Positions 35,801 to 46,540 of a DNA stretch of 64,000 bases are shown here, in pieces. The stretch lies in the NCBI GenBank assembly GCA_038496445.1, contig JALMLS010000270.1, forward strand, positions 42,660 through 106,659. Reading direction: 5' to 3'. This DNA is from Trichosphaerium sp. ATCC 40318 (Eukaryota; Discosea; Flabellinia; Trichosidae). How positions within the stretch are numbered: the first letter of the stretch is position 1; every line of letters begins with the position of its first letter. A model generated the notes under the pieces. That model had not been told where the DNA came from. It ran no database searches and saw only the letters and a program-made list of their open reading frames with translations. Made by a program: the position numbers and the translations under genes.

Positions 35801-36791
35801 TAAAAAGCATCCTTCGTGCGGAATCAATAATTCATTCTGAGTTTGGAAGCCCTCGTGCTTACATAACTGAAGACACGAATTACAGAAAGGACGGTGTCCT
35901 GTTCTAGCGCTTGACATGCCATGTCAATTATACAGCTTGTATTATTTTCACGTTTAGTTTTATGTGGTTGCAATTGTCTAGCATATTTAACGTTAACGAA
36001 TCCTTTATCATGTTCTACAACTTGTACCTCCAACATACTGTATGTGCTTTAATCTCAACACATTTTGCAGAGCATTACACGTGGGTACGTGGTTCTGTTA
36101 TCTTACAGGATTTTACTATACCCTGCGGCTACAGCTCATAGGATGAATCAAAGACTCGTAATCAACATGTCACCTGTAAGTAATATAAGTTAATTTAATA
36201 GATAACTGGTATCGTTTCTACTTGTACATCAGAGGAATAGCGTGATTCTACATCTTAAAACACGTTACTCAGTTGTTTTTGCTTTTCTCTCCAGATTGAC
36301 CATCTAAATATTATACCTCTAAATACACAAAACCAATCAATGCGGTTCTTAGCACAGTTTTCTATCACGTGATAGAATATAGACGCGCAATTTGCATTAT
36401 TTCATATGTCAATTGTATTGAGCTTAGAAGTTGGACAAAGGTGGATATTTCAATGTATGCTGATACTCAAATTACTAATCTTCACTTAGGTCTAACGCAT
36501 CAAGTTCAATTATCTCAACTACACATTAACGGTTATGATGAAACTATCAATTAGAAACAGCCAAGCATCTAGCGATGGAGCAATAGCACTCGTGGTACTT
36601 TCATACGTATCGAAACTATCAGCATAGCTCAGTGCGTTCTATTTCCATTAGTTGTGGACTGAAAGTTAATACCATATTGTAAATAACTACAAATGATATG
36701 ATGAGTTATGAAGAGAACAATGAGCTATAAAATGCTTGTTTATTTGTGTGAGTGTGAGTGAATATTGGCAGCTTGTAGCTGGTAGTGGAGC
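32881..36791. other. Unresolved region with short coding-like fragments
   Basis: No gene is identified in these 3.9 kb. Minus-strand candidates: 33433-33080, a frame MKFRELQKPYGCKCYIIMSL with TDMIYIPPPSESQDIIHNIY that stops and resumes in another frame as TKKHEFRSDPRIVDNEMDNI down to TAG near 33071; 34215-34018, KPELLYTQNGIVNMCFNTPL; and 36036-35690, LEVQVVEHDKGFVNVKYARQ plus, in a second frame, HRPFCNSCLQLCKHEGFQTQ. The paired frames suggest indels or unseen splice sites. A 15-bp near-palindrome TATCACGTGATAGAA lies at 36362. The rest is AT-rich with nothing recognisable. Confidence 0.3.
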
Positions 36792-39700
36792 CTACTTGTT
36801 TGTTCTTTCAAGTTGGGCTAGTTTCGCAAGTAGAGTAGTGTTTCTCTCTTGTTCGGCAGTTAGGCTTTCCCTCAAGGCGATATTATGTTGCTTCAGGTTG
36901 GTATTGGTCTTGGATAAGTTGGCGTTATCTTTCTTCAGGGTTTTGATACTTTCTTTACTCATGGCATCGCTTTGTGCTAATTTGACATTGTCTTGCTTCA
37001 GGTCATTGACACTTTCTGTCAATTTGATGATGCATTGTTTAATTGAGTTGTCTCGCTCTAAGTTTGCATTGAGTTGTTGTTGGTTTGTATTGGTTTGTTG
37101 TAAATTATCAAGAAGCTGCTTCATATTCATATTGCGGTGCTTCATGTTCATATTGCTATTCTTTAGTTTGTTCATCTCGTGGTTTGCTTTCTGCAATTCT
37201 ATTTCGAGATTGACATCATTATTAGTTGATTGTTGGTCATCAGTTGAGTCTTCATGAGCAGCCCATAGTTTTCTAGTACAAAAGGTTAAAAAAAAGATGA
37301 AGATATTTTGTGATGTAATTACCGGTTAGAAATAAAATTATCATCATCGTCAGAAAGATCATCATCCGAACCGTCGTTTTCTTCTTTGTTTTGTTTCTTT
37401 GTCTTTTTGCCACCTTTCTTGGATTTTTTTGTTTTGATTCGTTTTTTAATTTGACTATCTTTCAGTACAACTTTGATGATGTAACGAGCAACAGCTTGAT
37501 TATCTGATTTCAAGATAAAATAAATCACAATGATACTATTTCATTTTTATAACGTACCTTGAGCAACAACAAGCTCATCGTATACTGCGTTGGCAAGCTT
37601 ATCTTCTTTGAACGCTCTACCTAATTTATCTACCAATACATAATGACTTTGGTAGCCTGGTTTTATTGGCTGTCCTCTTAACTTGTCGTCTGGGTGTACC
37701 TTTTTGTAAATTAGGTACGACAATAAAATTGTTTACTTACAGGATATACATTGCCAGGAGTGACAAGACTCAAAATAAGTGTTTTCACTCCCTTTACTCC
37801 CTTATCGTACGAACAGGCATATTTTATACTCCGCTGTTGTAAAAACAATGAATAAAAATGTGACGTTGTTATTTGCGTACTGTGAAGTATATCCCTTGGC
37901 CATAGTAACCAGCATCCAAGGCGCTCACAGTCCCGAAACCAGCTTGTACAATACTGTAAGCTGCCTTTTCACTTGTTCCGTGAGCCATCAATATCGCTGG
38001 TAACTACATGTAGGGGTTAGTACAAATAGGTATTTCTACTGAACATTACCTCGTGTTTTGAAGTATCTTTGTTATCGGTACTTGAATCTTTTTGCATTGG
38101 TGTGGCATTGTAAACACTCTCTTTGTACTTTTTGTGGACACTATTTTTCCAAGTCTGCTTTTTAAACAACTTGGGAAGTCCTCTACAAGTACACAATTAG
38201 GCACATTAAAACGGGCTAATTTAGAATAAATGTACTTATGTCTGTGTTGTAGTATTTTGTTGAATCGACCAAAGTTTTCATTCAAGATATCATTGTAAAC
38301 AAGAGTCGCTTCAACAATATTGTAATTGTCATAGCCGTGCATTTTAGACATCTGTTGTTTGAGTATGTTGAATTCTCTGACAGCAACTTTGTCATTTGTA
38401 TCAAGCAGGTTCAGTGTTCTGTAGTCTGTCGCCTTTAAATCAATGCCCCTTTTTTGAAAATAAACTAAAAAAAAACCCCCAAATGGTAATATAAGTTTGA
38501 ACGTACGTGCTTTTAGATCTGTCCCAACTATTTGCAAAATGCAATCTTGGATTTAGATCCCATGAGTTTTTAGCCAAAACTCCTTTGTAGTACATTTAGT
38601 ACTTGTCAAAACAGTGACCTTGTTACCTGCATTGGCATCTTCTAAGTATTCAACATGATTTGTATTACCCCATGCATCATTAGGCATATCATGCAAGATG
38701 CCTTGCATTAATTCTCCATCTTGTTTCCAGAAGTTCTAGTAAGCAAACAGTTACAAAGTTTACATATGATTTACGGATTCGTACTGCAGACAGAGCAACT
38801 TTGGGATCTAATACAGCACAAATTAAATAACAAACACCTTTTTCCATTGCCAGTTTAAAATAAGAACGCGTTGGCTGAAGGTTGTAAGGATTAAAACAAA
38901 TACAGCATTTTCAAAGGTAGCATACCAAGTACCGAAGCCATTTTTCAGGATGCTTAAGATCTTGTTCCCGCTGCTTGAAGTATGCTTTGTATATAGGTGT
39001 CATTTGCATTAATGTGTCGTTTGTGGAGGACACAAAGGATGAACAAGATTTCCACAGTGAATGGCATTGTTTGCCATTTGGACAGAGTTTTAAAAAAGCT
39101 ACAAACGCTTCAACAGATGCTGGAGTATTTGATATCACTTGTTTAAATAACAATAAAAGACAACCTTGCCACTTTTTGTTATCTGGTACAACTAAAACCA
39201 ACTGTTAAATATTGTTGTTTGTTTCAAACAAATAGCATTACAAATGTGAAATTGCAACATACCTAAATAAGCATTGTTTCTATTTTCATCACCAGCGTCC
39301 TTATTTAAATGTGCTTTAAGTAATATTGGTATAATTTCATTCTTTCCTCTTTGTACTAAATAGTAACATTAGTTAAACTTGTATCTCTTTGATGCAACCT
39401 GAACAATGTAAAGCTGAGTTTCCATCTTTATCAACAGCATCAATATTTGCATTTACTTCTATCAGCATTGATACACATGCAAAATCGCCATTTATTGCTA
39501 CAATAATATTGAACATTATCATGGCTAGATATGACATTACCCGCTTTAATTAAAGCTGTGTTTCCACCTTCATCAACAGCATCAATATTGGCGTTGGCAT
39601 TAATTAACATTGATACAACTTCATTGTGTCCTTTTAGTGCTAAATAATACAGTAGTGAGATATGGTACATGTTGTATTTCATCATATCATGTTACCTGCA

Positions 39701-41690
39701 TAAATTAAAGGTGTGCTTCCATATTTATCAACAGCATCAATATTTGCATTTACTTCTATCAGCATTGATACAACTCCATTGTGTCCTTCTTGTGCTAAAT
39801 AGTAGAGTAAGGTATGTACATGTTGTATCTCATCATGGCATGTTACCTGCATACATCAAAGCTGTGTTTCCATATTTATCAACAGAATGAATATTAGCGT
39901 TGGCTTTGAGTAAGATTGATACAACTTCATTGTGTCCTTTTTGTGCTAAATAGTAGAGTGAGGTATGTACATGTTGTATCTCATCATATCATGTTACCTG
40001 CACAAATTAAAGCTGTATTTCCATCTTTATCAACAGCATCAATATTTGCATTTACTTCTATCAGCATTGATACAACTTCATTGTATCCACACCATGCTAA
40101 ATAATACAGCAGTGAGATGTGGTACATGTTGTATTTCATCTTTCATGTTACCTGCGCAAATTAAAGCTGTGCCTCCATCTTTATCAACAGCATCAATATT
40201 GGCATTGGCATTAATTAACATTGATGCAACTTCATTGTGTCCACGCCATGCTAAATAATACAGCAGTGAGATATGGTACATGTTGTATTTCATCATATCA
40301 TGTTACCTGCGCAAATTAAAGCTGTGCCTCCATCTTTATCAACAGCATCAATATTGGCTTTGGCATTAATTAACATTGATACAACTTCATTGTGTCCTTT
40401 TAGTGCTAAATAATACAACAGTGAGATGTGGTACATGTTGTATTTCATCTTTCATGTTACCTGCGCAAATTAAAGCTGTGCCTCCATCTTTATCAACAGC
40501 ATCAATATTGGCATTGGCATTAATTAACATTGATACAACTTCATTGTGTTTACACCATGCTAAATGATACAGCAGTGAGATGTGGTACATGTTGTATTTC
40601 ATCATATCATGTTACCTGCACGAATTAAAGCTGTGTTTCCATCGTCATCAACAGCATCAATATTGGCATTGGCATTAATTAACAGAGATACAACTTCATT
40701 GTGTCCTTTTAGTGCTAAATAATACAGCAGTGAGATATGGTACATGTTGTATTTCATCTTTCATGTTACCTGCGCAAATTAAAGCTGTGTTTCCATATTT
40801 ATCAACAGCATCAATATTGGCATTGGCATTAATTAACATTGATACAACTTCATTGTATCCACGACATGCTAAATAATACAGTAGTGAGATATGGTACATG
40901 TATTTCATCATATCATGTTACCTGCATAAATTAAAGGTGTGTTTCCATCTTTATCAACAGCATCAATATTGGCTTTGGCATTAATTAACATTGATACAAC
41001 TTCATTGTGCTCATCTTGTACTAAATAATACAGCAGTGAGATATGGTACATGTTGTATTTCATCATATCATGTTACCTGCACGAATTAAAGCTGTGTTTC
41101 CATCGTCATCAACAGCATCAATATTGGCATTGGCATTAATTAACAGAGATACAACTTCAGTGTACCCTTCTTGTGCTAAATAATACAGCAGTGAGATATG
41201 GTACATGTTGTATTTCATCTTTCATGTTACCTGTATAAATTAAAGGTGTGTTTCCATCTTCATCAACAGCATCAATATTGGCATTGGCATTAATTAACAT
41301 TGATACAACTTCATTGTATCCATGCCATGCTAAATAATACAGCAGTGAGATATGGTACATGTTGTATTTCATCATATCATGTTACCTGCACGAATTAAAG
41401 CTGTGTTTCCATCGTCATCAACAGCATCAATATTGGCATTGGCATTAATTAACATTGATACAACTTCATTGCGCCCTTCTTGTGCTAAATAATACAGCAG
41501 TGAGATATGGTACATGTTGTATTTCATCATATCATGTTACCTGCACAAATTAAAGGTGTGTCTCCATATTTATCAACAGCATCAATATTGGCATTGGCAT
41601 TAATTAACATTGATACAACTTGAGCATAGCCATTTGTTGCTATGCTTGGTCAACTATTTGCTTACCAAGGATTGCAAACCTGCAAAAGAA
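36792..41690 (-). CDS. Ankyrin-repeat PARP (tankyrase-like) with C-terminal coiled coil
   Basis: Predicted poly- or mono-ADP-ribosyltransferase. Reading on minus: at least 16 ankyrin repeats (41,635-39,263; unit core GHNEVVSMLINANANIDAVD), then a linker VVPDNKKWQGCLLLLFKQVI, PTRSYFKLAMEKGVCYLICA and FWKQDGELMQGILHDMPNDA, then TDYRTLNLLDTNDKVAVREF with VEATLVYNDILNENFGRFNK, the lead-in usual before PARP domains. The catalytic domain is clear: MAHGTSEKAAYSIVQAGFG, GYYGQGIYFT, SIKYACSYDKGVKGVKTLIL, LVTPGNVYP and NAVYDELVVAQG. The His of HGTS, Tyr of GIYFT and Glu of YDELVV fit the H-Y-E triad of polymerising PARPs. After it come a Lys-rich acidic linker (KSKKGGKKTKKQNKEE, SDDDLSDDDDN) and a 130-residue coiled coil rich in Asn, Gln and Leu, ending LAQLERTNK at 36792. 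Unlike animal tankyrases there is no SAM domain and the coiled coil follows the PARP domain. The start is uncertain: a Met near 41,779 does not join in phase. Confidence 0.75.
39263..41640 (-). repeat. Tandem exon-intron array: one 99-nt ankyrin exon per unit
   Basis: Sixteen units are visible; fourteen (about 39,540-41,635) are near copies. In a typical unit (41,382) I counted exactly 99 exon bases (33 codons, one ankyrin repeat, phase 1 to phase 1) and 56 intron bases, total 155. Introns share TACCATATCTCACTGCTG and end in ATTATTTAG. The last two units toward 39,263 are diverged, with different introns. Confidence 0.88.
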
Positions 41691-41699
41691 AACACAATT

Positions 41700-42437
41700 T
41701 CAATTATGTGGAGATGGTTGTTGTTGGTTGGTTCTTCCCGCTCTAAATGTTGGGTTTTGTCACTCTGTGATTCTGTCATGACGTGTTGTCACTCTTGAGG
41801 TTTATCACAAAGCAGTGTTAAGTCAGTGTTACTTGATACAAGATTTTTTTCAGTGAAGTGTTATTGTAATTTGCATTACGGTTCTGGTTCTGTGTTTTTT
41901 ACTGATTTGTTACAAGAACGCAATTGCCTTTACAACAGTTTTTTTGACCACTTGGAGAGCTTTAATCTGTATCCTGGAACATATTTTCCAAGGCTTGGAA
42001 GAAAAAATTCGTTATTTGGTTTTGAATAACAGTAATTTACAGTAGCCTTGAGTCACATGTTGGGATTACGTGACTTTGTTGTTACATCAGAACAATATAC
42101 CCACCTTAGCCTGCTTTAATTGGTCAAAGGGGTTAAAAAGCAGAGTGGGAAATATCCTCACTTTCTGGGGAATTATCCCAACTGGTGGATATTTGCTTCT
42201 TTTTTTTTGATTGCCGCTTACAATAGCTGTGATTTACATATAGGAGACCCACATGTGTCATTATTGTGACAGTGTGACGTTTTTATGTACACTTTTGTAC
42301 TTGTTCTTACTTTTGTCCATAGCGACGTGTTTGAGTCCTTTTTCGTGGTGTTATTTTAGCATTTCCAGCAGCAATCGCTTTGTACAATTTTGAAGTAGAG
42401 CATGTCTTCGCTAAGAGTAGTCAGAGAACAGATTATG
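41700..42437. other. Intergenic
   Basis: No gene supported. Plus-strand frames at 41,610-42,029 lack starts and family matches. The block 42,150-42,195 contains repeated GGAAATATCC/GGGGAATTATCCC/GGTGGATATTTG words, which look like a small cluster of related imperfect palindromes. Confidence 0.35.
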
Positions 42438-43876
42438 AAAACAATTGTTTTTTACCTTTTTGTACTTGTAGCACAATTGGCACTTCAGATAGTTCACGTG
42501 ACACTTTGTCTTCAACATAGAATTGAGACATGGATTCGCTTGAATAGATTGAATTGGATGACTCTGAGCACTCTTGTGAGGGTGATGGAGAGGCAGGTTC
42601 TTCCTCTTTTTTTGACTTTCTTTTTCTCTTATTTTTACGTTTTCGTTTTTGAGTGTCATTTACGAGCTGTTACCTTGTCTAACTCAGGAATGTTCTCTTC
42701 ATGCTCTACAATAATTATTAAATATACTGTTGATGTTACTTACCATGTAAAGCGTGAATGGCTTGCTCTTGTACAACTGTTTCAGCAGAATAGTCTTGCT
42801 CAAAAAGTGAAACAGCAATAGTGTGTTTACACTCTTTACCAGAAGCTTTAAAGCCTCCACAACCACACCTGCCCATTTTCAAGTCTACAGGATATCTAAC
42901 ACGTTTGTAGGTTTGCGATTTAACAGTGTACACCTTATGATCTTCATAGGAATCATCAACAAGAGCCACATGATGCTGTAAAACCTGTTAAAAAACACAA
43001 AAATCAAATACAATACTTACGTTTTCAACAAGTTCACGTGCTTTTTTCTCTTGTGCAGTTCTGTCAAGCCTGGCTTTTGATTTTCGAAGGTGTTTGCCTC
43101 CAGTTAATGCAATCTCTCGCCGAATAATGCAATGATTATCCAGAATTGCTGGCATAATTTTTGTACAGCGGGAGAGACCATAACGGTGTTGAGAATATCC
43201 TTTTCATGAATAGTTAGCTAGCTATTATTTTGTTGTTACATACCATAAACAGTCATAAATTGCTTCCACTGTGTCTCCATTTTATTGTTGGTGTTATATA
43301 AACCAACACGGCTCTTTCGACCAAAATCAGCCCATGCTGCGCACCATTCTTTATCAAGCCTGTGAGAAATTAGGTGATGTTATTTCAAAGTGCACGTACA
43401 ATTCTTTTTGAAGTACAAAAACAATTCATTGGCTGGTTCAATAGTTTTTTTAGGTGACTAGGAAAATGATTGACTTGACTACAGTTACATTGGATACATG
43501 TAAGACAATGGAATAGTATTTGAATTTTGATTTTGGCTTTGGGTAAAGGTGTGAACACGTGTAATATTTTGTTGACAATACTTTTTTTCAGCGACAATAC
43601 CATTTTCAATTGTTTCAGATACTGAACATCACCCCTCAGCGGACTTATATGCCGTTATAAATCAAAACAAAGTGTATGTACGTAATAGAACAAATTAAAA
43701 GTCCATAAAATTTATTTAAGTGGTTGGCGAGATACTTTTTGAGTACACTTTTTTTAATTGTTATGGTTTTTTTCTTTCGTAGCTGCAGTCATGTTAATTA
43801 ACCAAAAAACTTCTTACTTACCTTTAATGGAGCTTTAAGACGTTGATTATGTTGGAGGCGTTGCTTCTTCTCCATC
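42438..43876 (-). CDS. SWIM zinc-finger protein of MULE-transposase type
   Basis: SWIM fingers (CxCx(n)CxH) occur in Mutator-like transposases and related host proteins and bind DNA. Minus-strand reading opens MEKKQRLQHNQRLKAPLK at 43876 with a good donor. Later segments: DKEWCAAWADFGRKSRVGLY followed by NTNNKMETQWKQFM (the W..R..TNN..E motif that follows the catalytic core in MULE proteins), HCIIRREIALTGGKHLRKSK, KARELVENVLQHHVALVDDS, and the SWIM finger GRCGCGGFKASGKECKHTIA. The tail has a strong nuclear-signal-like run KRKRKNKRKRKSKKEEE and a Ser-rich end SPSQECSESSNSIYSSESMS. The DDE catalytic part is missing or not recognised, so this is either a transposase fragment or a domesticated gene. 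It starts 41 bp after the truncated GPCR gene. Confidence 0.6.
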
Positions 43877-43916
43877 TTTTTTTTTTTTGGCAGCTCTTTT
43901 TGCTTGTCTTTGTGCT

Positions 43917-46530
43917 TTAATTTTCAAAAGTGACGATAGTGATAATCAAAAATACACTTGCATATTTACTATTACATAGAACAAGCGAAATATTGTAATC
44001 GCCTGGATCTGGTGTGTGCCTGAGTCGGTTTGGAGACATTGCTGACCACACAATTAAAGCAATCTTAACAAGTTTAGGGATAAACAAGTAACAAAAGAAG
44101 TACATGTTAAGGATACTATTTGACCGCAAATTAATGCAGCTGTTAGTTTAATAACATCTATTAGAGGTACTGCAACTACATGAGTTGGACGTTTCTTGAG
44201 GGTGTTAAATATTCTGTGAATTCTGTATGTTTTTGCCACAAGCGGCCTTAAAGTTGTGTCAATATTGTAGCTCTATTGATATTCAACATACCCCACAGTA
44301 GTGATAAAACCCATCAACGGAATCCATACCCTAAACTCACAGATAACATCAGATATAGGAGCAACCCTTTTGTTTGTTAGAATGACAGGTATTATAGGAT
44401 TACGGCCATACCAAACAATTGTGCCACAATACAACAAGCAAATACCAAAAAGGATAATCACAAGTAATTCTCTTGTGGATGCTCTCAATATCGGAGAAGA
44501 TTTCCTAGCCAAAATTTGTTAGTGTTGCCAAGGATACGGTTTTTATGATGAGTACCAAAAGTAGAGTACAACAGTGACTACAGACAGAGTTAAAAGCAAT
44601 CCAAAGCACCCAAAGATTATTCCTATGATAGCTGCAGGATCATCCCACCTCCACTCTCTTAAGGTTCGTAGCTCTTCTACTATCTTAATAGACAGAGAAG
44701 TATTTGAAAGCACCATTGCTGTAGAAAATAGGAAGTTAGTGCTGTGCTCGACAATCATGGTTCCGTTGAATATAACATGCGACCCTTGAGAGAATTCAAT
44801 CAAAGAAACCATATCATATGGTTGAAAGTGTGTTGTACGAGGTATTGATACAAATAGTGTACCAACTGAAAAAAGAATTAGGTAGTAGTAAACAGTATTT
44901 AACATACAAACAGTAATAGTTGACTCACTAAGCGCCAAATGAGACTTCCCTGATGTCATGTTGAAATTGGCTTGCGGCCCAATAATGATGTCTGTTGATT
45001 TCAGTTTTAAACGTCCCTATATGTTTTTAAGCAAGTCAAATAATAAACAAGTGCAGGTACATCAATAACTAGCGATGAGTTTTGAAGCATTTTCATACAA
45101 CTTTCTTGACCATTAACAAATATCTCAGGAGCAATACTCAAAGTAGCATATTCGAGGTTAACAATAGTAGTATGAGGGATATAGATCGTGCTTGATATTA
45201 AACTATGTATGCTCATTGATCCTATTTATACAAGGTTAATCATGTGACCTTTCAACTAAGACATGTACCTTTGTTTTCTATTCCGATGGAGTCAAATATC
45301 ATACCAGAAATAGAGGAGGTGCAACTACGTTTGAGTATAAGCTGATTCTCAAGGTAAGACACCGTTCCCTAAAATGATAAGCCTTGAACAATGAGAGCTA
45401 TATGTATTTCAATACATATATTCGTCCAATTTGAGCATTGAACCTCGAAATCACTTCCAACACCCCGTTCCTTGAAAAATTCAGAAATCCATCTTGTATG
45501 ACCAGCAGCATCTGAATACTCTTCAACCCAACTTGAAAACAGTAAAATGTGCAACGTGCTGAATGCATTGCCTACCCATGTATTAAAAGGGGCTAACAAG
45601 AACAAAGATACCTCCAGTAATCTGTGGGTATAAGCTATCAATATCAGCTGGAATGCTATTTTCAAAACTGTTGTTTGATACTTCAGTGATATTCTCTATT
45701 TCATTAAATGAGATAGCTAAATTTATCAGCACATACAACGGTTTCTTAAGTTTACCAGGTCCTGTATTATTCTTGAATTGGTTATTATGTACTGTAATAT
45801 TATTTGTGGATGCTATTAGTCTTATTCCACTACCACTACTGGCAGTGTTTTGCTCGAAGGTATTGCCAATAAAATACATTGGTTGTTTCGATATTGCTGA
45901 TAAGCACCTCCCAAATTTGATGCCTTGTTGTTAAAAAACAAGCAATTTGACACATTTACTGCTCCATTGGCTACGCTACTAATTCCCGCTCTAAGTCCAG
46001 CTCCATTCTGTCCAATATTATTAGCAAATGTACTATTGTATAAACTAACAGCGCTATCAATGAGCGCTCCTCCTCCTCGAGAAATTCCCTAAGGGTTTAT
46101 GGCTGTATTATTGAAGAAGATTACATGGTTGCAAAGCACCTTCCCAGCGTCTGTGTATAACCCACCACCTGATGAGGCATAGTTACCATCAAAATAGCAA
46201 TTTTCCATCGCTATATTGGTATTAGTACTATATAGTCCACCTCCATAACCAGCGATATTATTACTACAAATACATAAGCGACATATACTCAATTTTTTAC
46301 CTGAAGGTGCAGTTTTGTATCTCAATCTCCGCATAAAGAAGCCTCACTGCCCCACCATAAGATGTAGCTTTGTTGTGTGCGAATTTAGAACCTGAAATGT
46401 GCACGGTTGATTCGAGCCTTTGAGATGATTCAATTGCTAGAAACTATTAACTCTACAAAATGGTTTTAACTTACCTTTCCCCGGGGTATTTAGTTTCTTC
46501 ACTTTGACAGCATTAGTTTCATGTACCATA
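43917..46530 (-). CDS. Class C GPCR with right-handed beta-helix ectodomain, 3' truncated
   Basis: The upstream half encodes parallel beta-helix repeats like those of polymorphic outer-membrane proteins and pectate lyases: KATSYGGAVRLLYAEIEIQN, NNIAGYGGGLYSTNTNIAME, NYASSGGGLYTDAG, GISRGGGALIDSAVSLYNST, FANNIGQNGAGLRAG, VSNCLFFNNKASNLGGA and FIGNTFEQNTASSGSGIRLI. The membrane half matches family-3 GPCRs: AIIGIIFGCFGLLLTLSVVT (TM1), SPILRASTRELLVIILFGIC with LLYCGTIVW (TM2), ISDVICEFRVWIPLMGFITT (TM3), AKTYRIHRIFNTLKKRP, VIKLTAALICGQIV (TM4) and KYASVFLIITIVTFEN (start of TM5). The reading stops there; TM6 and TM7 are absent, and a SWIM gene begins 41 bp later. The 5' end also lacks a signal peptide and abuts a transposase-type gene. 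It may be a pseudogene cut by transposition, or a gene whose ends I failed to trace. Confidence 0.65.
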
Positions 46531-46540
46531 ACAGTATTGG

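Noticed and set aside
36736-37257. Plus-strand 173-codon hydrophobic frame
   Set aside because: Antisense of the Leu/Asn/Gln-rich coiled coil at the end of the ankyrin-PARP gene. The PARP motifs fix the minus strand.
39669-40567. Plus-strand frames across the ankyrin array (HLLLSALIQLHC and similar)
   Set aside because: Shadow of the ankyrin exons; the minus strand has the 33-residue ankyrin consensus and correct splice sites.
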